The position numbers and the translations under genes were made by a program. Of a stretch of DNA of 64,000 nt, positions 51,353-61,420 are shown in pieces. A model generated the notes under the pieces. It searched no databases. It was not told where the DNA came from and was given only the letters and a program-made list of their open reading frames with translations. The stretch is from Symsagittifera roscoffensis (taxonomy: Eukaryota; Xenacoelomorpha; Acoela; Convolutidae), in contig NC_087068.1 in assembly GCF_963678635.1 (NCBI RefSeq), forward strand, positions 56,080,467-56,144,466, read 5' to 3'. Position 1 is the first letter of the stretch. Each line of letters starts with the position of its first letter.

Positions 51353-51790
51353 ATGGACAATTTACAGATTACTGAGCTTATTCACCGATGCAAGCATTTG
51401 AAACATCGATTTTGCGGCATTTTTCCCGCTAACTTAGCATTTAATACAAAATTGAAACGTGACAATACTTTCATGATAGTGAACGCATCAAACTCAGACC
51501 AGCCAGGAACTCATTGGTTACTGTTTGCTCAAGCTGGTGGTCAAATCTTTTTTGCAGATCCTCTTGGACGAAGCCTACACAACTATCCACATGTATACAA
51601 AAATATGAGACGTTCCATCCATGAGGGAAACCAAATACTGATGAATAAGCCAATCTAATCAGCTAACTCGGTCTTGTGCGGACTTTATTGTATTTATGTT
51701 GCTCATGTTATAGTTTCATCTAAATTTCCTATAGGTTTCAAGGTTAACGACCATGACATGATGCGTTTTGCTAAACATATGATGTTATAA
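51353..51790 (+). pseudogene. Adenain-like cysteine protease, stop at the catalytic Gln position
   Basis: ATG 51353. The family catalytic His is in GTHWLLF and the Asp in FADPLGR. TAA at 51656-51658 stands seven codons before the catalytic Cys (SANSVLCGLYC, in frame after the stop), where adenovirus-type proteases have the oxyanion-hole Gln. The frame continues to TAA 51788-51790 (ending DHDMMRFAKHMML). The enzyme normally matures capsid proteins; this copy lacks the Gln and, unless read through, the Cys. Confidence 0.9.
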
Positions 51791-51906
51791 CTTTGTGATA
51801 CTGATGCATTTCTTTAATGATTTATAATTTATTTTTAAGAAAAAACATATTTTATGGTTGCTAGAACACTTGCCTCTGGCGTTATCGCAGGCTCTACAAA
51901 CCGTTT

Positions 51907-52542
51907 TCAGAATTTAAATTTCTTTCCCATTATAAATTTAACAAACAAAGTATTTGAATCAATCTCTAAACGACCATACCCACTCAAAATGATATCAATA
52001 ATTTTAGAAAACTCGGCGGCATTATCACCATTCAAAATATTAATGAAGCGTTCAATTGTTACATTAAGGATTAAATCAGTTTGAGTTTGAATGGATCGAG
52101 TTTGTGAAGCAAAGCAAACTTGTGGCAATTTTCTTTGTAGAGAAGCACCACCAATGTCAGTTGAGTTGTTAATAGAATTGTTGTAGTTGACAGCAATTTT
52201 TAATTTTTCCATCAGGGGTCCTGATAGGTGAAGTTTACTGCAACCCAATATTAGATGCTTGAAAGATGAGAGTAGACAAGGTACAACGAAAGTGGTTGAG
52301 GTCATCTTTTTCACTACGTCGACACAATCCTTGGTTACTTCGATGAGAACATGGATGTGGGGATGGTCATTGTCGAGCAATTGGGCGCAAGACTCGTTCT
52401 GAATTGAGTGGGTTGCAAATGCAAAATTTGTGTTTAGAGGGAGTTGTGAGGCGTCGGGTTCGTTGTTCAGAATAAAAAATTTAAAATTCTTTCGAAATTT
52501 TTTTAAAAATTCAGGCGACTGCTCATACATTGCTTCAACCAT
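51907..52542 (-). CDS. HUH-motif-containing protein, 211 aa
   Basis: Second gene of a leftward pair, 43 bp after the PC4-like gene. Residues 58-68 read DNDHPHIHVLIE, a hydrophobic-flanked H-x-H of the kind used by rolling-circle (Rep/NS1) HUH endonucleases. It is preceded by FKFFILNNEPD and NFAFATHSIQNE, which could be the earlier Rep strands. A candidate tyrosine (VNYNN, Y120) lies 56 residues downstream, but no Y-x-x-K motif is seen, and there is no helicase domain. It could be a stand-alone nuclease-like protein, a degenerate one, or unrelated with a chance motif. Integrity of the frame suggests it is functional. Confidence 0.45.
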   Translation of the reverse strand: MVEAMYEQSPEFLKKFRKNFKFFILNNEPDASQLPLNTNFAFATHSIQNESCAQLLDNDHPHIHVLIEVTKDCVDVVKKMTSTTFVVPCLLSSFKHLILGCSKLHLSGPLMEKLKIAVNYNNSINNSTDIGGASLQRKLPQVCFASQTRSIQTQTDLILNVTIERFINILNGDNAAEFSKIIDIILSGYGRLEIDSNTLFVKFIMGKKFKF

Positions 52543-52585
52543 TCTGCTGGTTAATTCAAATTATTCAAACGTTTTTTTTTCTGTT

Positions 52586-53020
52586 TCAGGCAACTCTACA
52601 CTTTTTATTATTCAAGTATTCATCATCCGCATCGTTTTCATCGCGACTTTCAGCACATTCTTTTTCGGGACGGACTGATCGTTTTGACGTGTATCGTCTT
52701 TTATGATGTTTATAATTTACAGCTGAGGAGGATGAGGAGGAGGAGGAAGAAGATGAAGTCTTTTCACCAGTTTGTTTTTTAACCAATTTTTTAATCTTTG
52801 AATAATTATCTGCCAAACAATCAAATTCTCTTGTCGTTAAGGTCACTGCTTGATAACATTTAAATACACCATCTTCATTCTTTTTATATAACTTAACTGT
52901 GATATATGTACCCGTTTTGTCAAAAGTTTTCATTCCAACCCGTACAATGCGTTTTTTTCCCGAAGATATATCTTGAAAATCATCGTAAAAGTCTGTATCA
53001 TTTTCTAGCGACGAGTACAT
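52586..53020 (-). CDS. PC4/Sub1-like ssDNA-binding protein, 144 aa
   Basis: The start is taken at MYSSLENDTD (53020); an upstream in-frame ATG at 53107 would add a low-complexity Thr stretch. Residues about 23-80 (KRIVRVGMKTFDKTGTYITV, KLYKKNEDG, AVTLTTREFDCLADNYSKIK) match the beta-beta-beta-beta-helix layout of PC4 proteins with 'L-T-x-x-E-F-x-x-L'. A Ser11 run and a basic/acidic tail follow, opposite to human PC4 where the Ser-rich part is N-terminal. Probably acts on element DNA in replication or late transcription. First gene of a leftward pair facing away from the repeats at 53211-53550. Confidence 0.65.
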   Translation of the reverse strand: MYSSLENDTDFYDDFQDISSGKKRIVRVGMKTFDKTGTYITVKLYKKNEDGVFKCYQAVTLTTREFDCLADNYSKIKKLVKKQTGEKTSSSSSSSSSSSAVNYKHHKRRYTSKRSVRPEKECAESRDENDADDEYLNNKKCRVA

Positions 53021-53210
53021 AGTGGTGGTGGTAACGGTAGTGACTTGTTGGTTCAACTGTTTTATGATAGAGTGAAATGAATAATGAATTGGATAGAAGA
53101 TAAACAAATATCTGTGGATTTACTTTTATGGCGCCCCTTCAGCCTATAGCGGGAGAATTTGATTAGTTTTTGCAATTGGATTTGTATAAGATGCAAGCGT
53201 GTTTATTGCA

Positions 53211-53550
53211 TCTGTCATTTCTGTCTGAAAAGCACTTGAATGGGTCATAAATCTCAGTTAATGTTACATGTCGGCATACATGTACTCACTTTGAAGTGGA
53301 GACCTTTAAAGCCCCTCGTCCGGGGGACATAAGAAAAGGCGTCATGCACCCTATTTGAAGTAGAGATAGCAATAGCTTGCATCTGTCTGGCAAATTCCCG
53401 TTTTAGCTCATAAATCTCAACGTTTTTACCCTGGCGGCATGCATGTTATCTCTTTGAAGTGTAAAATTTCTGTCATTTTGTGCTTAGGGTATCATAAAAA
53501 GGCGCCATGCTGTTTCTTTGAAGTATAGATTTTCAAAGCGTTCACATTTC
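53211..53550 (+). promoter_or_regulatory. Two ~171-bp tandem repeats between divergent genes
   Basis: Unit 1 53211-53381 and unit 2 53382 to about 53550 share TCATAAATCTCA, GGCATRCATGT, CTTTGAAGTG, ATAAGAAAAGGCGTCATGC / ATAAAAAGGCGCCATGC and TTTGAAGTAKAGAT in order. TTTGAAGT occurs twice per unit. The block lies exactly between the leftward PC4 gene and the rightward 222-aa gene, suggesting a bidirectional promoter or enhancer (inference). Confidence 0.6.
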
Positions 53551-53726
53551 TACTTTAATTGCAAAAGCCCTGAAAACATATTAAAATTTCACAACACCAG
53601 ATTTATGTTAATTGGCTAAATCTTAGACCACCAGCAAAAAAAACTAAAAGTGGTAGGTCAAACTAAATCTACTCACTATTTTTATTCAATCTCTCAAAAT
53701 CATTCAATACAAAATTTTTTTGAACG

Positions 53727-54395
53727 ATGGCAACTCCGCTGCAAATCATTTCAATTAATTCTCTTGAAAGAGCTATATTATACCAAACTTATACCAGAGA
53801 TTCTATCGTAGTGGTTCAACAGGAACGGAAAATGCGTCATCGAAAAGCAAGTCCTTTCAACGATCTTGATCCAGGAAGCAGAGAATTCGATGAATGGGTC
53901 ACTAAAAACCATATGATGTTACCCAACTATTTGCTAGATCAAATTGGTATCCTCATACAAAACAGAAAACAGGACTACGAGAGTTGCTGTGTGACTGAAT
54001 CGTATCCTGCGCTGAAGCGCACAGATATTCAAGACCCTACTTGCCTTGATCGTTCATCGAGAAAAATACTGTTTAACTACAATTGCCAATCGATCCCCTC
54101 TTACGAAAATCAGGAAGGATCCATTAGAGATTTAGCAGAGCGAGAAAGCTACTGGAACATTGAGTCGATTGAATCACCAGATTCAACAGAGAAAAAAGAT
54201 GAGGACCAGCAGACGCCCAAAACCCCAATAAAACCGGATATTTTTTCAATCACTCAACAACAGCAGCAGCATACTTCTTCTACTTCTTCTTCCGGCAGTC
54301 AAAGTCCCACTGCACCAAACTTAGTAGCTGAGACGCCGCCTATCAATGCTTGCTTTGCGCCGAAAAAACGCAAACTGCAAATTAGAGATCTCTGA
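53727..54395 (+). CDS. Polinton hypothetical protein, 222 aa, C-terminal NLS-like
   Basis: Open frame from MATPLQIISINSLERAILYQ. The middle contains SPFNDLDPGSREFDEWVTKN; the rest is polar with a QQQQQ/Ser run and ends PPINACFAPKKRKLQIRDL. I do not recognise a domain. The end (P-P-I-N-x-x-F then a basic K-K-R-K-L cluster) resembles the very end of the PolB encoded downstream (PPPINNPF ... KKRRKL). This suggests a shared nuclear-targeting or partner-binding tail. The gene stands alone between the divergent repeat block and PolB; 53551-53726 is AT-rich leader. Confidence 0.6.
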   Translation: MATPLQIISINSLERAILYQTYTRDSIVVVQQERKMRHRKASPFNDLDPGSREFDEWVTKNHMMLPNYLLDQIGILIQNRKQDYESCCVTESYPALKRTDIQDPTCLDRSSRKILFNYNCQSIPSYENQEGSIRDLAERESYWNIESIESPDSTEKKDEDQQTPKTPIKPDIFSITQQQQQHTSSTSSSGSQSPTAPNLVAETPPINACFAPKKRKLQIRDL

Positions 54396-56082
54396 AAACT
54401 CAAAAAAAAACTTTGTTTCCACCGAGAGTGCACCAGTTTGGGGGTTTATTATTCAGTTTGATAAATTTTTTATTATTGTGTCTGAATCTTTGTTTACGTT
54501 TTGCTTATGATTTTTTCTAATTTAAAGTTTGCTTTGTGATTTTCAATCAATAGAAAGGAAATAAAAACAAAAAAAAAATTAATAGAAAAAAAAATCAAAA
54601 TAACTTTAAAAAGTCGGCATAAAAGTCTAAAAGTTTAATTCTCATTTCGAAAAATCATAAAAGATAAACTGAATACTCTTCCTAAGATTTTATCTAATGC
54701 TGTTGAAACAAAAAACATAACAATGTTTTTGTTATGTTTTTTCATAATAGTTTTCAAAATATAAATATTAACACAGAAAAAGATAAAGAGAGAGAGAGAG
54801 AGAGAACTGACGATCCATAAACCCCATTATTATCCCTTTTGGGATATACCTTTTTCAAAAGAAAGCTATTTATGGATGGGTCCAGCAATTCTGCCGATTA
54901 ATCAACCATAGTTACTTTTGGCTCTTTACACTCTCTGTTTTTTTTTCTCTCTCTCTAATATGTCTACAGCCTGGTGGGGTTAGCCAGGACTCTTAGGAGC
55001 AGACTTTAGAGAGTGTATGAGCCAGTATAAAGCATTATATATAATAAAATTACATGTCTATAACAGATTTCACGTTTAATAATACTCATTTTCAGGTTAA
55101 AATGGTTAAAAAATTCAAAATAAGTTTTTTTTCTCGATTTTTCAACATGGGTTACAACCCTGTCCAATAAATCACGACAAATTAATTGTACCAGGTTTCA
55201 TTGGATTTGGAGACAAAAAGTTTTTTTGTAATTTTTTTTTCACTACAAGAATATGTACTAAAAATGAAACATCTCAAATTTTTGACCTGACATTACAGTG
55301 GGGCAAGCGTTTCAGAGGTTCCTAATGAATAGCACTGCTGGGTAGTTATTGTCTACTGTACCAAACGGCCCTGCATCAAGGTTTTGATGAACTATATGTG
55401 AAATTTGTCATAGAATACTAATTTATTTGAGAAATGAACAAAATTCTCAACTACCCTTTATCATTTTTGTCAGGTATGTTTGACTTGACTTGATTGGTGG
55501 GTCTTCCTTGCTTGACTTGATTGGTGGGTTACCATTTTGGTTGAAACAAAAAAACTTGGCAAAAAAATTCAACTATATTTTCAATATTTAGTCAAGTTGA
55601 CTAAACAGGGAAGTTGATAATAGCAGTGGGTGTTAACATTCACACACTTTAGGTAAAAGAAATAACATTCCCGGGTTGATCCCTTCATGGAATTGTCAGC
55701 TACTCTAACCACAAGTATTTATGCTGTTTAATACAGTTGAGTCATTTACCCAATATCGAATTGACAGTCATTTCATAAAACCATATAAAGCCCCAAAACT
55801 ACAACCACTTGAAAGCCACTGTTGATTTTATGCTTCACCCACGTAATTGAGTTTAATTAATTGAGTCTTGATCCAAATTTTGTTTTTGAAAAACTTTTCA
55901 CTTCTCGCTTTTGCTTTGTCAAAATCAGCTTTGGTAAAACTTGAAAAATTTCTGGAAAAGATTTCTTCTTTCCTGAACACTCAATCTTGAACCAACAATG
56001 CCTAACTCAAGTGGAAAACAGTAACCAGTCATTTGTTCGACCTGCTCGAAAGTCTTTAGTTCACCAAGGAACTTGAGACGAC
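54396..56082 (+). other. Intergenic before PolB, with inverted-repeat cluster
   Basis: No gene seen. At 54780-55020 there are nested inverted repeats (separate entry). At about 55487-55540 GACTTGATTGGTGGGT is duplicated in tandem. The rest is AT-rich. Likely holds the PolB promoter, but no core element is convincing. Confidence 0.5.
54780..55020. repeat. Nested inverted repeats (GA/CT arms, palindromes)
   Basis: An AGAGAGAGAGAGAGAGA tract at 54791 faces TCTCTCTCTC at 54945. Inside, GATCCATAAA / TTTATGGATG and TATCCCTTTTGGGATA form hairpins. ACACTCTCT (54928) pairs with AGAGAGTGT (55009). Four inverted pairs lie within 240 bp. Confidence 0.7.
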
Positions 56083-59000
56083 ATGAACAAAATATCCATC
56101 GCAGCCCCACCGCCACCAACTAAATGTGACGAATGTCGAGAATCCTTCAGCTCGCTGGCAGAAGCTAGGGAGCATGTCGAGCTAGCTCACAACGTCTCAA
56201 CTGATAGTCTTTGTATCTACTGTCATACAATCTTCCTTTCGGTTGAGAAGTTCCGGCAACATATGTCGAAAAACCATCAACTACCAATTTGGACTCCCGG
56301 AAATGAGGTGGGAACATCATCTGCTCCAACTGAATCTGCGTTTAGGGGAAAGTTAAGACGATACGAGTTGAGCGTTAGGGAGGATGAATTGGATCTGATG
56401 AAAGTAATCATGCGAAACAAAGAGGAAATTGATGCGTTGATAGACGAAAGAGTGCAGGAAGGACCCTGTAAATTTCAACTGCATGTGGACGTGAGTATGA
56501 TAAAGTTTTCGAGCGATACAAACGAAACTGGTGACGGTGAGTTACGCCACGAGAAGACAATGTTATATCTGAATTCTAAGATGATCAATGTCTTCTTCAA
56601 TGGAATCGAGAAAGAGACATATTTGGAATTGATTGAGCATATGGTCAATGCCATGAACACGTTCGCTTCTCACCGTAGCGGTTGGATTGTGGAGCGCATT
56701 GAAAAGCTGGCTGTAAGTTTTGCAGCACTTTCTCCTATCCGTGCTGGCTCATACATTGACCTTCCGAATTCATTGAAACCGGTGAAACAGAGTTTCACCA
56801 ACATTAAAACGAGAAACGATCAGAAGTGCTTTCTATACTGCTTTGTGGTCGCGTACCATGATCGATATTCAGAGACCACAACTGCTCTTTATCCTGCTGC
56901 CCAAAGCTACCAACATCGAAACAAACTGAAAAATTACAAGCTCTTCCAAGAACATGTTGTGAAAAGTGAAGGCTGGTACGAGATGCCAATGGAACTATAT
57001 GATATTGACCGATTTGAACAACTTAACAACTGTCAAGTCAATGTATTCCGGTGAGCATTGATTTTTTTTGACAAAACATTTGTTTAATCATGTATGACCC
57101 ATTACATTCATCCAGAAACCCGAGCACTCAATTGTTTGTTTTCATTAGGTACAAAGAAGGTGAATTGCTACCTTTGAGAGTGTCCAGCAAATACTCAAGT
57201 GATCTATGTGTTGACCTACTACTACTCAGCAACGGACAAACTCATCACTATGTGCTGATCACTGATTTGATGAGGGTTGTGGAATATGTGCGTGGAAAAC
57301 GACACCGAGACCGAAACCAAATTTGCCGCAAATGCTTCCATACATGTTCATCCATCGATACACTACACAGGCACCAGGAAATGTGCTACCAAGACGAGGG
57401 AGTGGTAATCACAATGCCAAAACCGGGAAAGTACACTCATCGTTTCAAAAATTTAACTGCCCGCTGGTATGTACCGAGAGTTATTTACTTTGACCTCGAA
57501 TCGCTACTACTACCCGTATACGGACCGCAACCCGACCCCGAAAAATCTAGCACCCAAACACTAGAGATTCATCAACCATGCGGTTACGCTCTGGCCGTTG
57601 TTGAATTTGGGAAGCGCGAAGTTTTAAAGTTTGAACTGAAGAGGAGAGAAAATGTTATGAAGGAATTGATCGCCTCGCTCGAATCTTTGGCGAAACAAAT
57701 ATACCTCAAAAAACGAAAGTATTACACGTTCACTGGCACACCAAGTTGCACGCGTGAAGAAGCGCACACTTGTTGGATATGTGAAACAGAATTTGCTGAC
57801 AATGACCAAGTTGTACTTGATCACTGTCACTATACCAACAAGTTCTTGGGATGGGCGCATAACGAATGCAATATCAATCGAAAAACGGCGAACTATATAC
57901 CCGTAATAGCGCATAACTTGTCAAACTATGATCTGCATTTCATTATAAAAGCGCTCTCAAACAGTAACCCCGAAAACACTTACTCAGTGATCCCTTCCAC
58001 TGAGGAGAAGTATATATCACTCACTATGTCGGTCTATATCAAATCATACACCGATAAAAATGGTAAACTCAAAAAAGTGTATGAAAATCTACGTTTCATA
58101 GACTCCTATAAATTCATGCTGTCCCCCCTTTCAAAACTCGTCGAATACTTGCCGGAAGAAAAATTTTTCCTACTGGAAAATTACTTCGAAGAACTTGGTT
58201 ACTCATCAGAACAGATAGCATTGCTAAAACAAAAAGGTTTCTACCCGTATTCATACTTTAGTAGTTTTGAAAAGTTTCGAGAAACCCGACTGCCACCTAG
58301 AAAAATGTGGAGCAACACTTTACAGGGAGGGGAAATAAGTGTTTCGAAAAATCAGTACAACCATGCCATTAAAGTTTTCGCCGAAATGAAATGCGCATCA
58401 CTAGATGAGTACCATGATGTATACCTAGCAACGGACGTACTATTACTCGCTTCAGTATTCGAAGCCTTTCGTGAAGTTTGTTACGAAACGTACGGATTAG
58501 ATTGTGCATGCTACTTCACGGCTAGTAACCTCTCGGGCGATGCGTTCTTAAAAGTCTGCAATGCAGACCTCAAGTTACTTACTGAAAGGGAGCATTTGAA
58601 CATGGTTCAAAAAATGATACGGGGAGGGATGTCATCGATATATGCACGCCGTTTTTTTAAAGCCAACAACAAATACCTCGAAGACTACAATCCTGAAGAG
58701 CCCTCTAGCTATCTATTGAATATAGACGCTAACAATTTATACGGGGGTATTATGAAACACTGTCCCCTTCCCATCAAAGATTTCTCAATAGTTGAGGAAA
58801 GTCTCGAATATATTTTGCAAACCGACGATAAATCTGAGTGGGGATACATTTTGGAAGTGGATCTCAGTATACCTGAAGAACTTCAAGATTACTTTGCAGA
58901 CTACCCGCTAGCCCCCTCACGTGAAGTTATCGGCACGGATAAACTAAGTAACGAGCAAAAACAGATGTTAGGAGAGATGGGGGTCACGTCGCTACCAAAG

Positions 59001-60764
59001 GTACCAAAACTGGTTCAAACATTAGATCCAAAGGAAGGCTACGTTCTGCACTACCTTACATTGAAACTCTACATAGAACTAGGCTTAAGAGTTACCAAAT
59101 TGATTAAGGTCTTAAAATTTCGTCAAGGTAGATGGATGGAGCCCTTTGTCGATTTAAACACTCAATTGAGAATGTCAGCGCGCAACAAATTTGAAGAGAA
59201 TTTTTACAAGCTCATCGTAAATTCAGCATTCGGTAAAACTATGGAATCAAAACAAGGACGCAAAAAACTAGAAATTATTAGAAACGAAAGAGAATTGCTT
59301 CAAAAAACAGCTTTGAGCACGATGAAAAGCTTCCAGATAATCGACGAGGAAGTTGCTACTGTTTGTTTTGCTGTAACGAGTATTTTGTGGGACAAACCCA
59401 TGATAATTGGTGCAAGTATTTTGGATTTGTCAAAAAGATTCATGTTTTACTTTCATTATCGGCAAATGGAAGCAAGCATGAACCTTGAACTGCTATACAG
59501 TGACACAGATTCGTTTATTTATGCGATAAAAACCGAAGACGTATACGCAGATCTGCAAAAACCTACCGATAGTTTCGATTTTTCCAACTACCCAAGCGAT
59601 CACTTCTTATTCAGCAATGTGAATAAGAAGGTTGTATTGAAATTTAAGGACGAGGCGGCGGGAAAAATCATTGCAGAATTCATCGCGTTGAAACCAAAGC
59701 TCTACTCGTTGAAATATGCAGGTTAGTATTGAAAAAAAGCACCTCTCCAAGCCCCCTCCATTTCTTTACATTAAGGGTTCCCTTCATTGGGGTTTCGGAT
59801 CTTGTTGGGACCAAATTAATAACTTTTGTTGATCCCTGTCAATTTAACTAGACATAACTAGCCCTGAAAGCCTCTGATTCTTCATTTAAAAACTTGAAAT
59901 GAAGAACCATTCATCATTTAAAATGTTTTAAACAAATACTCACCACACACGCACTTTTGTAACTTTTGACGTGAACAAATTTAAAGTTTTGACATGGAAT
60001 GATTTTTTGATAATGACACGATTTGAAATTTTTATGATTTGGAATGAATTAAGATATTTAAACTTTTTGGAATTGAAAAAATTGGAATGTTATTAGATAT
60101 TGAGTCTTCAAAATATTCAAATTTGGGAATTGTTTTCGTTATTAATACTAGAACTGGGCTTGCGAATTTTTATGGGCTTACAAAGCTAAAATATGTTTAT
60201 GGGCTAATCTTCGTTCTTCATTTAGATTCAACTAGCAAGAGGAGTGCAAAAGGAGTAGTGCAACACTCCCAGCAGCAACTTACACACCAGAGGTTCAGGG
60301 AAACATTACTGAGTGGAAAAACCCTTCGTATATACAACTACTCAATAAAATCGAAAGCATATACCAACATAACCATAGCGCAGAACCGAATTGCCCTTTC
60401 ACCCTTCGATAGTATGCGGTTCTTACTATTCGACGGGATAGCTACATTGCCCTTTGGACACAGGTCTACAGAAGAAAATGTGTTCTTCGAGGCCATTGCG
60501 GAAGAAAGCGAGTGGGCAAACTCCCAGTTGACAAATACCCCGACTTATAGCAGCGAAAACAGCGAAAGCTGGCAATCACCGGAATTCCGGGTCCCAGATT
60601 GGGGCTTTCTTCAAGAAAGCTATACGGAGGAAGAGCTTCAAGAAGAAAGCGCAGCTAGCAGTTCAAGAGACCCTCCGCCTATCAATAACCCATTCATTCT
60701 AACAGAAGCGTCTGTTCGTTCTAGTCAGAAAAAAAGGAGAAAACTTGATAAAACTGATCAATAA
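56083..60764 (+). CDS. polB: Protein-primed DNA polymerase B (Polinton pPolB), 3 exons
   Basis: Exons 56083-57050, 57149-59721 and 60226-60764; introns begin GTGAGC and GTTAGT and end TTAG and TTTAG, with matching phases. About 1,359 aa. Two C2H2 fingers (C-x2-C-x12-H-x4-H, residues 15-36 and 44-65) and a third around 382-402. Exonuclease motifs are YFDLES (435-440), [10 protein letters not shown] and YLATD (748-752), with an HNH-like zinc region (CWICE ... DHCHY ... HNEC) embedded. Polymerase motifs are DANNLYGG (849), [10 protein letters not shown] and YSDTDSF (1108-1110). The tail is acidic and ends [11 protein letters not shown]. It replicates the element using a protein primer. All motifs and the frame are intact, unlike most other genes of the element. 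Confidence 0.95.
57051..57148 (+). other. PolB intron 1 (98 bp)
   Basis: TTCCG|GTGAGC ... TTTTCATTAG|GTACAAAG. Removing it joins phase 2 to phase 2 between the N-terminal domain and the exonuclease domain. Leaving it in gives a stop at 57052-57054. Confidence 0.88.
59722..60225 (+). other. PolB intron 2 (504 bp)
   Basis: GCAG|GTTAGT ... CATTTAG|ATTCAAC, removed just before the C-terminal domain ([20 protein letters not shown]). The open frame upstream of the acceptor (from 60087) is intronic. Confidence 0.88.
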
Positions 60765-61172
60765 AATTTTTCACTTGAAAATGTCGGCTAAATTGCCTTG
60801 TCACTTGGAATTACGGCTGTACATTTGTAAATATAAAACATTCAACAAACATTGTTTTAAGTTAAATAGACCGGCGCAAAAGAGACTGGTAATTGCAACT
60901 TACCCTTGAAGCAGGAGCGAAGGATTGCGTATTTAGTTTCCCAAAGTAAGCTAATAGTAAGGCTAAAAGAATCAAAATGGTGCAAATCGAAAATAAGGGA
61001 GACTTGGAAATAAGTTTGAAAATAAAATAAGAAAGAGAAACGAACAATAATTACCAAAAATTTTTAAAAGGAAATATGAATGGTACTTTATGTAAACTCA
61101 TATTTATATGAACGAAAAGGATTAGCTTTTGGATAAAAACAAGCGAGAAAACCGCAGCCGGATATACCCATA
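60765..61172 (+). other. Polinton right flank before terminal repeat
   Basis: About 400 bp, AT-rich, no gene supported. Probably the 3' end of the PolB transcript. Confidence 0.5.
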
Positions 61173-61414
61173 CTTATTTAGTGGTGGGAAAGTTTCGAAG
61201 GGATTAAATTTAACCACCGCGCGAAAATAAATACCAAAGTATTTTGTCTGTCGGGTGTCCTAAGAGAGGGGTCTTTTTATTTCGGGCAGGGTACTTTGGG
61301 GTCTTTAAAAAAGATGGGTCCTTTTGGACCCTACTTTTGGTAGGACCCCAAAGACCCCTACCGTCGAAAAGACCCCCCTCCCCCTAAGGACACACGGCGG
61401 ATTACAATACTACT
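61173..61414 (-). repeat. Polinton right terminal inverted repeat
   Basis: Mirror of 43247-43490; the nested palindromes are preserved here. The inner boundary is set where CTTATTTAGT(GG)TGGGAAAGTTT stops matching. Confidence 0.95.
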
Positions 61415-61420
61415 GATACG
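61415..61420 (+). repeat. Target-site duplication GATACG (right)
   Basis: Identical to 43241-43246. Confidence 0.95.

Larger units (their letters stand above)
43247..61414. mobile_element. Polinton/Maverick (adintovirus-like) DNA element, 18,168 bp
   Basis: Ends AGTAGTATTG... and ...CAATACTACT, flanked by the perfect 6-bp direct repeat GATACG (43241-43246 and 61415-61420), the target-site length known for Polintons. Terminal inverted repeats are about 240 bp. It encodes the diagnostic set: protein-primed PolB, retroviral-type integrase, FtsK/HerA-type packaging ATPase, adenain-like protease, and major and minor capsid proteins. Several genes are broken (see the individual entries), while PolB is open. 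Terminal repeats differ at only about six positions plus a G-run indel, so the insertion is not ancient. Confidence 0.97.

Noticed and set aside
51854-52084. Rightward 76-aa ORF
   Set aside because: Antisense shadow of the end of the minus-strand HUH-motif gene.
57090-57148. PolB start at ATG 57090
   Set aside because: Lies inside intron 1; the homologous N-terminal domain is encoded upstream at 56083-57050 with a good donor and matching phase.
60087-60225. Separate gene starting at ATG 60087
   Set aside because: The part before 60226 is PolB intron 2; a TTTAG acceptor and matching phase make the rest PolB exon 3.
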